Of a stretch of DNA of 64,000 nt, positions 24,601 through 33,206 are shown in pieces. Within the stretch, counting starts at the first letter, position 1, and every line of letters begins with the position of its first letter. The DNA is from an uncultured Sphingobacteriales bacterium (GTDB lineage: Bacteria; Bacteroidota; Bacteroidia; Chitinophagales; Chitinophagaceae). The notes under the pieces were generated by a model. That model did no database searches. It was given only the letters and a program-made list of their open reading frames with translations, and was not told the origin of the DNA. The position numbers and the translations under genes are program-made. Location of the stretch: the NCBI GenBank assembly GCA_937991535.1, contig CALKHN010000072.1:1-64000 (forward strand), given 5' to 3'.

Positions 24601-24828
24601 TTATTTTTCATTTAACCGCTCAAACAATTGCTCAATAGTATCCGTTTCTCTCAAATCTGCACCGGTTATTTTTTTATTGTAATTCTCATCTACCATTGCG
24701 ATAATCATTAGCGCAATCATAGAACTCCACTCATCCATTTCCTTAAACCGGGTGCCCATCGTAAAAGTAGAGGGATCGGTTTCATCAAATTGCTCTGCAA
24801 AAGATTGTAAAAACTGATTTTTATCCAT
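24601..24828 (-). CDS. acyl carrier protein (dedicated, SSM variant)
   Basis: 75-residue acidic four-helix ACP. The phosphopantetheine site is EMDEWSSMIAL: Ser36, followed by a hydrophobic Met, takes the place of Ser in the usual DSL motif, with Ser for Asp in front. The rest (FLQSFAEQF at the start, ETDTIEQLFERL in helix IV) fits ACP. It lies between the PglD-like and SDR genes, so it probably carries the acyl group built by the two KAS III enzymes and the SDR. Confidence 0.8.
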   Translation of the reverse strand: MDKNQFLQSFAEQFDETDPSTFTMGTRFKEMDEWSSMIALMIIAMVDENYNKKITGADLRETDTIEQLFERLNEK

Positions 24829-24917
24829 ATTCTTTAGCTTATATGTTGAAATTACTCAGGTGTTCTTAAAAAAGTTAGTTTGCTGTTTGAATACATATTT
24901 TAATATTCGATAAACCC

Positions 24918-25559
24918 TTAAACTCCTGTAGACATGGCGGGAACACCCAAATAATGTCCATTATCTTTGATATTTTTAAACAAAACAGACAAGGGGGCTA
25001 TAACATTACCGTTACCTACCTTTTTATATTGCAGGATGCCGGAATTCATGCCAAAATCATTTTGATTTCCAATTTCAACCCCACCTGAAATTAAAGTAGA
25101 TGGGGCAAAGGTATTATAATTTCCTACAATTGTATCATGCCCTATTCTTACGCCTACATTAAATACATTATAGTTTCCTATTTTATTGTCTGCTGAAAAA
25201 GAGGATTGCGGCTGAAGAATATTACCAACACCAATGACAAGCGAATCAAAATGCAAAAAGTGACAAGATGGATGGAACAGATTCGGGAAAACCAATTTAT
25301 CGGAGTCAAGCTTCTTTTTAATTGAAACAATATTATGCGATTTGCCAGCCGCTATCATTACATAAGTTACTTCATTTATCATATTTAAGTCGCTCATAGT
25401 ACCAAGCACCTTAAAATCCATAAAAAAATTTCCTTTCGGCACATTGTCATCAAAAAAGCCTACAAAATCCCACTGAGGTTCAACTTTATTTATATCATTG
25501 ATTGTCAAATAAATCTCTTTTGAAAACCCACCAGCCCCGGCAATAGCTAATTTCTTCAT
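24918..25559 (-). CDS. NeuD/PglD-like sugar acyltransferase
   Basis: 213 residues: an N-terminal Rossmann-like PglD_N domain (KKLAIAGAGGFSKEIYLT) and a C-terminal left-handed beta-helix of hexapeptide repeats (IGNYNVFNVGVRIGHDTIVG), with the family's catalytic His in IGHD and a final GVPAMSTGV. Enzymes of this family N- or O-acylate nucleotide amino sugars. With a dedicated ACP next door, the donor may be an acyl-ACP and not acetyl-CoA (inference). Confidence 0.85.
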   Translation of the reverse strand: MKKLAIAGAGGFSKEIYLTINDINKVEPQWDFVGFFDDNVPKGNFFMDFKVLGTMSDLNMINEVTYVMIAAGKSHNIVSIKKKLDSDKLVFPNLFHPSCHFLHFDSLVIGVGNILQPQSSFSADNKIGNYNVFNVGVRIGHDTIVGNYNTFAPSTLISGGVEIGNQNDFGMNSGILQYKKVGNGNVIAPLSVLFKNIKDNGHYLGVPAMSTGV

Positions 25560-25684
25560 CTTATTTTGTTTATTCTTGATAATACAAAGATGGTAAATAT
25601 TTTAATATCCCTTCAGTTTTGGATACCTTCCGAACCACATAGCAGTATAAGAATAATAAAACATATCTTTTTACCTATTTTGGG

Positions 25685-26599
25685 TTATGGGAAAGAAGTT
25701 TTGGAGCTTTTCCCGGTTATTCGGTTTGCAATTAACTTTACCAAACTGCTTATTTGGCGGGCCTGGATATTTCCGGGCAGGTAGAGATAGGTATACCAGT
25801 TTGCAACCTCCCAGTTGCGCGATGCTATTCGCCAGGCCCATTTAAATTTTCTTCTAAGTAGATATTCCAAAACCTGACGATGCAGGAACCTGGTATAATA
25901 TTTTTTTTGATCTTTATCCCCGATACTTTCCCTTGGGATATAATACAACCATAACACTTCCGGAGCATGTGTTCGTCTCATAGCCCTGTTTTCTGAATCC
26001 AGCATGTAATATGTTTTAATCTCAGGGCTTGCGGCTATCTTAATCCTTCTTGCAATTCTGGCCCACATATCATAGTCTTCGGCTCTTTGAATGCTGGTAT
26101 TGAAGTATCCTATTAAACCAAATATAGTTTTTTTTACACACACCGATGAAGCATGCATAATGGGTCCCTTATATACCTGTTTAAAAAAATCTTTAACAAG
26201 TCCCCGCTCCTTAACGGCAAAAACATTTAACACAGCTTTATTGAATTTACACGCATAGCCTGTTGCATAACACTCAGCTTCGGGGTAATCATCAATGAGT
26301 CCCTTTATCGTCTCTAAAAAGTCGGGGGCCCAATAATCATCGGCATCTATAAAAGCAATATATTCATATTTTGCAGCCAAAATCCCTTTATTTCTTGCAC
26401 TTGAAACGCCGCCATTGGGTTTATCAATAATTCTAATTCTGTTATCGTGTATTGAAGCAATAGCAGACCTGCTTTTATCAGTTGAGCCATCGTTAATAAC
26501 TAATAATTCAAAATTGGAAATTGTTTGCGCAAGAACTGATTGTACTGCATTTCTAACACTTTTTTCTTTATTATAAAGTGGTATTATAACTGAAAACAT
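25685..26599 (-). CDS. glycosyltransferase family 2
   Basis: 304-residue GT-A glycosyltransferase. It begins FSVIIPLYNKEKSVRNAVQS, then VINDGSTDKS, the NGGVSSARNKGI loop and the metal-binding DxD region FIDADDYW. The second half is basic and aromatic, without clear membrane helices. It is the first gene of the minus-strand glycan operon, with a TAATTTTG promoter box 65 bp upstream. Confidence 0.88.
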   Translation of the reverse strand: MFSVIIPLYNKEKSVRNAVQSVLAQTISNFELLVINDGSTDKSRSAIASIHDNRIRIIDKPNGGVSSARNKGILAAKYEYIAFIDADDYWAPDFLETIKGLIDDYPEAECYATGYACKFNKAVLNVFAVKERGLVKDFFKQVYKGPIMHASSVCVKKTIFGLIGYFNTSIQRAEDYDMWARIARRIKIAASPEIKTYYMLDSENRAMRRTHAPEVLWLYYIPRESIGDKDQKKYYTRFLHRQVLEYLLRRKFKWAWRIASRNWEVANWYTYLYLPGNIQARQISSLVKLIANRITGKSSKTSFP

Positions 26600-26663
26600 T
26601 GATAATGCCTTTGTTTGATAATAATCACAAAAGATTATGGCTTCGCCACTCCTGAATCACATT

Positions 26664-26671
26664 CAAAATTA
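26664..26671 (-). promoter_or_regulatory. candidate promoter of the minus-strand glycan operon
   Basis: Reads TAATTTTG on the minus strand, 65 bp before the GT2 start. No clear -33 box. Confidence 0.35.
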
Positions 26672-26823
26672 GTAGATAAACGACCGAAATTTAAAAATAA
26701 TATACTTTTAATATTAATCTTTATAATAGATTCTAAACCCAAAAATACCCTTAATTTGTTCTATATAATATTGATATATAATAAATTCCGGGTAGTGGAA
26801 GTGCTTCGATTAAAAACTAACTC

Positions 26824-26831
26824 TATCTTTG
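26824..26831 (+). promoter_or_regulatory. candidate promoter of polysaccharide module 1
   Basis: TATCTTTG matches TAnnTTTG on the plus strand, about 285 bp before the first wza gene. The long leader would give room for antitermination control. Confidence 0.4.
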
Positions 26832-27116
26832 CTCGCCAATATCTCTTACCAATATCCGCGACTAGCTTAAGGAAATAATACTACTTATTTGTAACTATAT
26901 TGATTTTAAAGTAGAAAAACCTTACCGTATCTTTTCTTCTGATTTTTTGCAATGTCTATAAAAGATATGGAAATTTATATTACAAATTTTCGTTTATATT
27001 TTGTTTATCAGTCCTGTACCTGTGACTGACGAAAGCGAAGCTATGCGAAATCCATTCGATACCTACTGATTTATCCTAATATAGCCCTCACTATATATAA
27101 CAATAAAGATTATAGT

Positions 27117-27902
27117 ATGCAAAAAATAGCTCCATTTTCTTTAATTATTATGCTATATGCATTATTATGTTCCTGCCGAACGGGTAAGGAACTGGCGTTG
27201 TTTCAGGATCTGAACTCCGAACAGGATGCCAAAGTACAGCAGGTGAGAACCGCGGCTTTTGACCCCCTGCGCCTGCAGCCCGATGACCAGTTGCAGATTG
27301 TTATCAGCAGCATCAGCCCCGAAGCCTCCCAATTGTTCAACCTCATGGGTTCGGCTGTTATTACCGGCAATAACAATAGTACCCAGAACATGCAAAGCGT
27401 TTATAGCGTATCGCCCTCGGGGAATATTACCATCCCCGTTATTGGAGACGTGAAAGTGGCGGGATTGACTACCGATGAAGCTAAGGCTGAAATTAAAAAG
27501 GTGGTAAGTGAATACTTAAAAGATGCCGTGATCAGCGTTACGCTTATCAACTTCCGCGTTACCGTAATGGGAGAAGTCAACAGACCCTCCACCTTCCAGG
27601 TTGCAGGGGAAAAGATCAATGTGCTCGAAGCTATTGGCATGGCAGGAGACCTCACCGTTTTTGCCAAACGAAACAATGTCAAGGTCATCCGTAAAGCCGC
27701 CGATAAAGTGGAGGTGGCTCATCTTAACCTTAACAGCAGCAGTGTAATGCGATCGCCTTTTTATAATCTCCGGCAAAATGATGTGGTGCTCGTAGAACCC
27801 GGTAAACGAAAAGGACTGCAGGCAGAAGGGCTCAATATTATTGTGCCCGCCACTACCAGTATCCTCTCTCTTATTATTGTTGCCCTTACCCGTATTCGAT
27901 AA
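27117..27902 (+). CDS. Wza-like polysaccharide export lipoprotein, copy 1
   Basis: 261 residues. Signal peptide with lipobox LLCSC (Cys20), then the Poly_export domain (about 45-150; RLQPDDQLQIVISSISPEA, GNITIPVIGDVKVAGLT) and a SLBB domain (about 150-230; VTVMGEVNRPSTFQV), ending in a hydrophobic C-terminal helix (NIIVPATTSILSLIIVAL). It forms the outer-membrane secretion channel. From codon 47 on it appears identical to copy 2 at 41,005; the first 20 residues differ. Confidence 0.93.
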   Translation: MQKIAPFSLIIMLYALLCSCRTGKELALFQDLNSEQDAKVQQVRTAAFDPLRLQPDDQLQIVISSISPEASQLFNLMGSAVITGNNNSTQNMQSVYSVSPSGNITIPVIGDVKVAGLTTDEAKAEIKKVVSEYLKDAVISVTLINFRVTVMGEVNRPSTFQVAGEKINVLEAIGMAGDLTVFAKRNNVKVIRKAADKVEVAHLNLNSSSVMRSPFYNLRQNDVVLVEPGKRKGLQAEGLNIIVPATTSILSLIIVALTRIR

Positions 27903-30321
27903 ACTCCCTTTTATTTTTGCTATCTAAAATTTATTGGTCGTGCAAAATCATACTCAGGTCTCCCCACAGAACAACCTCCCCGAAGAATCGGTAGATATCA
28001 GGCAAGCATGGGTTAAGATCCTGCGAAACTGGCCCTGGATTCTCCTGTCTCTTGTCGTAGCTTTATCCCTTGCATGGCTCTATAATCGCTATGCCGAGCC
28101 CGTGTACAAGGCTACAGCTTCCATATTGATCAAGGATGAAAAAAAGGGAGGCGCAGGACTCCTTGAAAACCCACTGCTTAAAGAACTGGATATGACAGGC
28201 GGCGGTAAACTTGTTGACAATGAGATTGAGATCCTCAAAAGCTATGATCTCATGGAAGAAGTGGTAAGAAAAGAACAGCTCTTCCTTGATATTAAAAGCA
28301 AAGGTAACCTTACCAGCAGATCCGTATTCGCCAAAGAGTCGCCTCTGATCATACGCATTGCCAACCCTGATACCATTGCCCAGCCACTGCAATGGGGTAT
28401 TGCCAGGCAGCCTAACGGAAAATGGCACCTCGATTATGGCGCGCACAATAAAGACCTGCCCATTACAAGAGGCAGGTGGTACTCCATTAACGGACTGCTG
28501 TTCCAGATAACCGATAATCCCGCTTTTAAGGCAAATGCCGATAGCTCAAACATCACCAATGACTATCTGCTGCACATAAACCCCGTAAAAATTACTGTTG
28601 ACAACTATTCAACCGACCTTAATGTTCAACCGGCAAGCAAAACCGCAACCATTATCAACATGGAGCTTACCGATCACAACAACAGGAGAGCACAGGCCAC
28701 ATTGAATGCCCTTATCAATATCTATAACCAACAGGCGCTCGAAGATAAAAACAAGGTTACCAACAATACCCTCGAGTTTTTAAACGGCAGGCTCGCTATT
28801 ATAGAAACCGAGCTGCGCACCGTGGAAGGGCAGGTGGAGCGATTTAAAAGCAGTAACCGCATCACCGATGTGTCGGTTGAAGCACAACAATATATGGAGC
28901 AGGCTAAACAGGTTGACATTCAAAAAGCCGAACAGCAAACTCAGCTAAGCATTCTTGAATCACTGGAAAGCAACCTGAAAGCCAACCAGGATAACCCCAG
29001 ACTGGTACCTTCCGGATCGGGGATCGCAGAACCCTCCCTGGCTGAAATGATACAGACCCACAACAGGCTAGTGCTGGAAAGAGAGCGCCAGGCAGAAAGG
29101 CTTGGACCTAAAAACCCTATACCCGTTGACCTCACCAACCAGATCGCTAACCTCAGGGCAAGTTTGATCACTAATATCGGTAATCTTAAACAGGCTTACC
29201 GCATTGCTTTGAACGATATTACCAGCAAGGATGCAGAACTCAATGCACGCATAAGGAACATACCCCAAATACAAAAAAACCTCGTGCAGATACAGCGCGA
29301 CCAGTCGGTAAAAGAACAACTTTACTTCTTGCTTCTCCAGAAAAGAGAGGAGTCTGCCATCACACTGGCTTCCTCAATTCCAGATTCCAGAAGTATTGAA
29401 AAATCCAGAAGCACAGGCATCGTAAGCCCTAAGAAGGTACTTATCATGGCCATCGCTTTTTTACTGGGATTGATTATCCCCATCAGTGTTATTTACCTTA
29501 TCAACTTTTTTAACAATACCATTGAGGATAAAGACGAGGTGGAACAAAAATGTAAAGCGCCTGTGCTGGGTGAAATCGCCTACGTTAAAAAAGACATTTC
29601 CCCTATCGTGGTACAAAAAGGAAGCCGTTCCATCGTTGCCGAACAGTTCAGGGGTATAAGAACCAATATCAGCTTTACCAAACCCGGGCATTCCCCAAGG
29701 ATCATACTGGTTACCTCCCACCGCCCGGAAGAAGGTAAATCATTTACCAGCCTTAACCTCGCCGCCAGTTATGCCCTGCTCAATAAAAAAGTGGTGGTGC
29801 TTGAATTTGACTTGCGTAAACCACGGCTCAGCGCAGCCATCAATATCCATTCCCAGGTGGGTATCAGCAATTACCTGGCCGGCAATACGGCTACCCTTGA
29901 TGGCGCCCTGCATGAAGTGCCCGGCTTTGAGCAACGCTTCTGGCTGTTGCCCGCAGGACCCATACCACCCAATCCAGCCGAACTTATCCTGGGCGACCGT
30001 ATGAAGGAACTCATGGAAGAACTTAATAAAAAATTCGATTACATTATTTTTGATACGCCCCCCTACGGGCTCGTTACCGACTCCTCCCTGCTGGCCAATC
30101 ATGCCGATATCAGCATCGTGGTGCTCAGGCAGGGCTTTACCTTTAAATGGGTACTCCAGGAACTCAATAAAAAAATTACCGATAACCCCAACCAGCCGCT
30201 CTACACCGTAATCAACAGGGTAGGTGAGAAAAACCGATACGGCAACTATAAACATTATGGCTACGGCTACGCCGAATATTTTGACGCACCCGCTAAAAAG
30301 AAAAAATGGTGGAGGTGAAAC
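27255..30321 (+). repeat. 3,067-bp direct repeat, copy 1 (wza 3' part + wzc)
   Basis: Corresponds base for base, as far as compared, to 41,143-44,209 (offset 13,888). Upstream, homology continues to 27,159 but with eight differences in 96 bp; downstream it stops three bases after the wzc stop codon. The spacer between wza and wzc is included. Confidence 0.9.
27934..30318 (+). CDS. Wzc-like polysaccharide co-polymerase / BY-kinase, copy 1
   Basis: 794 residues. A Wzz-type chain-length domain with membrane segments near 35-53 (WILLSLVVALSLAWLY) and 502-525 encloses a large periplasmic helical region (about 240-450). A C-terminal tyrosine autokinase follows (about 590-760: SHRPEEGKSFTSLNLA as Walker A, EFDLRKPRL as Walker A', FDYIIFDTPP as Walker B) and then a Tyr-rich tail (YGNYKHYGYGYAEYF). 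It controls polymer length and export with Wza. The start is TTG 27,934 or GTG 27,940; no ATG fits. Protein identical to copy 2. Confidence 0.92.
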   Translation: MVVQNHTQVSPQNNLPEESVDIRQAWVKILRNWPWILLSLVVALSLAWLYNRYAEPVYKATASILIKDEKKGGAGLLENPLLKELDMTGGGKLVDNEIEILKSYDLMEEVVRKEQLFLDIKSKGNLTSRSVFAKESPLIIRIANPDTIAQPLQWGIARQPNGKWHLDYGAHNKDLPITRGRWYSINGLLFQITDNPAFKANADSSNITNDYLLHINPVKITVDNYSTDLNVQPASKTATIINMELTDHNNRRAQATLNALINIYNQQALEDKNKVTNNTLEFLNGRLAIIETELRTVEGQVERFKSSNRITDVSVEAQQYMEQAKQVDIQKAEQQTQLSILESLESNLKANQDNPRLVPSGSGIAEPSLAEMIQTHNRLVLERERQAERLGPKNPIPVDLTNQIANLRASLITNIGNLKQAYRIALNDITSKDAELNARIRNIPQIQKNLVQIQRDQSVKEQLYFLLLQKREESAITLASSIPDSRSIEKSRSTGIVSPKKVLIMAIAFLLGLIIPISVIYLINFFNNTIEDKDEVEQKCKAPVLGEIAYVKKDISPIVVQKGSRSIVAEQFRGIRTNISFTKPGHSPRIILVTSHRPEEGKSFTSLNLAASYALLNKKVVVLEFDLRKPRLSAAINIHSQVGISNYLAGNTATLDGALHEVPGFEQRFWLLPAGPIPPNPAELILGDRMKELMEELNKKFDYIIFDTPPYGLVTDSSLLANHADISIVVLRQGFTFKWVLQELNKKITDNPNQPLYTVINRVGEKNRYGNYKHYGYGYAEYFDAPAKKKKWWR

Positions 30322-30452
30322 CTTGAAATGTGAGACGTGAGACGCGCCTCTTATTTTTATCCTCCCACTTTTCACGATAACATACAGACACAATTGACTT
30401 GACTTAGCACTACAACGGCAACAGGATTATATGAGGATAATGATAAAAAAAA

Positions 30453-31844
30453 ATGTATAAAAAGTTCTTGTCTTACGCAGGAATAGAGGGATTTGCTAAA
30501 GGATTAAACTGGCTAACAATAGCCTTGCTACCTCTTTTTCTGCCAACTGAGCAGTATGGTATTGTGGGATTACTTGTTGCCATAGAGGGCATAATGAATA
30601 CCGTTTTAACATTGGGGCAGGGAAGAGCCATCCTGCGCCATACCATTACCTTCAAAGAAAAAATGCTGCCGTATGCATTGCAATTAAATATACTATCGGT
30701 ATTAGGCGTTTTTATTGTGTGCGTCATCATTTCCTTTTTCAGAGAGGAGATAATGGGAATTAACTTTTTCCCTCACTTTTTTACACTGTTTATAAGTTTA
30801 TTAATTTACAACCTTTCCGGATTAATGATTTCACATGCACTCGCAACCGATAACCCGGTATTTTTCAGGAAATCAAGATTATGGTATGCGGTAACCAAAT
30901 TACTGGCTGTTATGGGCGTATGCTTTTATACAGGCAGCGGACTGGGTTATATTTACGGGTCTCTGATAGCAGGTATTGTATTTATCTCCCTATTTTATAA
31001 AGACATATTCTCTCATTTTAATTTCAGAAAAATATTTGTATTCGATAAAAACCTTAAATTTTTGTTTCTTTTTGGTTTACCACTGATATTTCATGCGTTA
31101 AGTGGTAACGTTCTAAGCTATGCCGATCGCTTCTTCGTGGAAGGCTACTTAAACAAAAGCCAACTCGGCATATACACTTTTGCATATTCCCTGGGAAGCA
31201 GTATTTTTTTCTTTTACGGTTCCGTAGCTACTTATTTTGAACCATTGGTTTATAAATTTTCGGAAAATAAGGAAAAGTACCATACCATCCTGAAATTCTA
31301 TCTGACCTTCGTGCTGATGTGTGCATCCCTTTTTAGTATTGCCATCTTACTGGGAACAAGGTATTTTGCTTTTCACTTTGTTTCAGGAGATTATATGTCG
31401 GGGTTTTATATATTACCTATCGTGCTTGGAGCCCACCTTCTGATTCCATTTTATCATTTGGGAAACTACGAATTAACCGTGCTAAATAAAACCACTTTTA
31501 TTGCTGCATCTACTGTATGCTCAGCATTATTAAACGTAGGGCTTAATATCATTCTTATACCCAAATGGGGGATTCTGGGAGCGGCTATGGGAACTTTCTT
31601 CTCTTATGCTTTTCTCTCAATTGTATGCAATGCATGGGCAATTAAAACAGCGGGCATTCAGCGAAACTACCTGGGATATATTATCACTACTTTTTTATTT
31701 ATAAACGCTGTAATATTTTACGTTAATTACAAAATAAGTGAAATATGGATGGCAACCGCGGCTTTGTTTGCCACATTTTTAATACTGGGATATATCAGTA
31801 TCAGGCAGCTTCCCGCACTAAAGTCCGTGCTGCAAAATACCTAA
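30453..31844 (+). CDS. Wzx-type oligosaccharide flippase, module 1
   Basis: 463-residue polytopic protein with about 12-14 membrane segments of the polysaccharide-transport MATE/Wzx superfamily (FAKGLNWLTIALLPLFLPTE, LGAAMGTFFSYAFLSIVC near the end). It flips undecaprenyl-linked repeat units to the periplasm. Placed between wzc and the polymerase, as expected in a Wzx/Wzy locus. Confidence 0.88.
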   Translation: MYKKFLSYAGIEGFAKGLNWLTIALLPLFLPTEQYGIVGLLVAIEGIMNTVLTLGQGRAILRHTITFKEKMLPYALQLNILSVLGVFIVCVIISFFREEIMGINFFPHFFTLFISLLIYNLSGLMISHALATDNPVFFRKSRLWYAVTKLLAVMGVCFYTGSGLGYIYGSLIAGIVFISLFYKDIFSHFNFRKIFVFDKNLKFLFLFGLPLIFHALSGNVLSYADRFFVEGYLNKSQLGIYTFAYSLGSSIFFFYGSVATYFEPLVYKFSENKEKYHTILKFYLTFVLMCASLFSIAILLGTRYFAFHFVSGDYMSGFYILPIVLGAHLLIPFYHLGNYELTVLNKTTFIAASTVCSALLNVGLNIILIPKWGILGAAMGTFFSYAFLSIVCNAWAIKTAGIQRNYLGYIITTFLFINAVIFYVNYKISEIWMATAALFATFLILGYISIRQLPALKSVLQNT

Positions 31845-31891
31845 AAGCCGCATTGCCATCAGCCTTAATAACATAGCAGGCAACAAAATTC

Positions 31892-33091
31892 ATGAGAAAC
31901 AGAAGTTTATTTACCGCGGTATTTTTAAACTACATTGGATACTTCGTATACCTCTTACTCCTGTTTAACAGTGGCTTAAGTACATCTTCCTTCGGATTTT
32001 CCATACTGGTACGTCTCACAATTCTCCTCAGCCTTTTTATTTTGTTTGCCAGGAGCAGCACACTAAAAGCAGAGGCTCCAACATATATTTTTATATTTTT
32101 CTCGGTTTTCTATTTGACCAGGATAATAATTGACGCATTAAATGGATTGCCGTATTACGTCAGCTCTTCAAAACTTATCTTATATTATTTATCGTTCGAT
32201 ATGATCCCCTTTTTGCTGGTTTGCAATATTAAATTCAAAGCTACAGACTTTACCACCATAAGAAAGGCGTTGTTACTGTCAGGTTTTCTTTTCTCCCTGC
32301 TGGCATTGTTCTTTTTCAGAGACTATATTGGAACGGTAGGCCGGTTAACTACCGAAACCGCAGAAACAGATATGTTATCGCCACTGGCACTTTCCTACTG
32401 TTCATCACTTTCTATCGGAATCGCCGCCATTTATTGGATGGAGAATAAAACAACCCCTGGCGGCAAGATATTCCTGTCGCTGATTATACTGTTATCTGCA
32501 GCGCCATTTTTTCTCGGATCATCAAGAGGATCATTGGTGGCATTGGTATTCCCCTTTTTATTGATACTGGTTTCAAAAAAAAACCTGGTAGGTAATCTGC
32601 GGCTGATCTTCATTGCGGTCATTGCGGTCATTGCAATTGTATTCCTCTCCGAATATTCCGGAAGCAGCCTGATAGATCGTTTTACACAAACCAGTTCAGA
32701 TATCGAAGAAGGAAATGACGCAGCGATAAGGACGCAAATGTGGAAAAACGCATTAAACCAATTCGCGGAAAATCCAATTTTAGGAGACCGGCTGAAAGTA
32801 GATGGGTTTGACATATATCCGCATAATGTTTTGATTGAGATACTCCAAAGCACTGGTCTTCTTGGGTTTATTCCTTTTATTGCACTTACGATTATCACTT
32901 TTATTAAATCAATAAAAATTTTCCGGCACGCACCAGCCTATTCATGGGTAGGAGTGCTTTTCATACAATCCTTCACCCAAAACATGTTTAGCGGAGGCAT
33001 TGCTTCAGCCAGTTGGCTTATGATGTCTATGGCGCTAGTCATAGCTTTTGCGAGAAAGGAAAATGAAACTTTTTTCAAAGCCGTGGTTTAA
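31892..33091 (+). CDS. Wzy/O-antigen ligase-like polymerase, module 1
   Basis: 399 residues with about ten to twelve membrane helices and the O-antigen ligase/polymerase motif region: GSSRGSLVALVFPFLLI, then a periplasmic loop (TSSDIEEGNDAAIRTQMW, GDRLKVDGFDIYPHNVLIE). The loop Arg and His residues are those expected in Wzy. It probably polymerises the repeat units exported by the flippase encoded 47 bp upstream. Confidence 0.85.
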   Translation: MRNRSLFTAVFLNYIGYFVYLLLLFNSGLSTSSFGFSILVRLTILLSLFILFARSSTLKAEAPTYIFIFFSVFYLTRIIIDALNGLPYYVSSSKLILYYLSFDMIPFLLVCNIKFKATDFTTIRKALLLSGFLFSLLALFFFRDYIGTVGRLTTETAETDMLSPLALSYCSSLSIGIAAIYWMENKTTPGGKIFLSLIILLSAAPFFLGSSRGSLVALVFPFLLILVSKKNLVGNLRLIFIAVIAVIAIVFLSEYSGSSLIDRFTQTSSDIEEGNDAAIRTQMWKNALNQFAENPILGDRLKVDGFDIYPHNVLIEILQSTGLLGFIPFIALTIITFIKSIKIFRHAPAYSWVGVLFIQSFTQNMFSGGIASASWLMMSMALVIAFARKENETFFKAVV

Positions 33092-33206
33092 AAAAATAAA
33101 ATAAAGGTCGTTGCAAGCGAATGCATCGCCAGATTCAAATCCGGGTACCATTCGCATAGCTTCATCCAACAACATAATTTTTCAGTCATTTCTTTTAAAT
33201 ATTTAT

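Larger units (their letters stand above)
26600..27116. other. divergent promoter region between the two glycan transcription units
   Basis: 517 bp, AT-rich, with no credible gene. It holds a minus-strand -7 box (26,664-26,671), a plus-strand -7 box (26,824-26,831) and a hairpin TCAGTC/GACTGA with a 10-nt loop (27,008-27,029) in the would-be leader of wza. A plus-strand transcript would carry an untranslated leader of about 280 nt. Confidence 0.5.

Noticed and set aside
29740..30393. 217-codon minus-strand open frame, repeated as 197 codons at 43,628-44,221
   Set aside because: Antisense to the conserved Wzc kinase domain in both copies; present twice only because the underlying DNA is duplicated.
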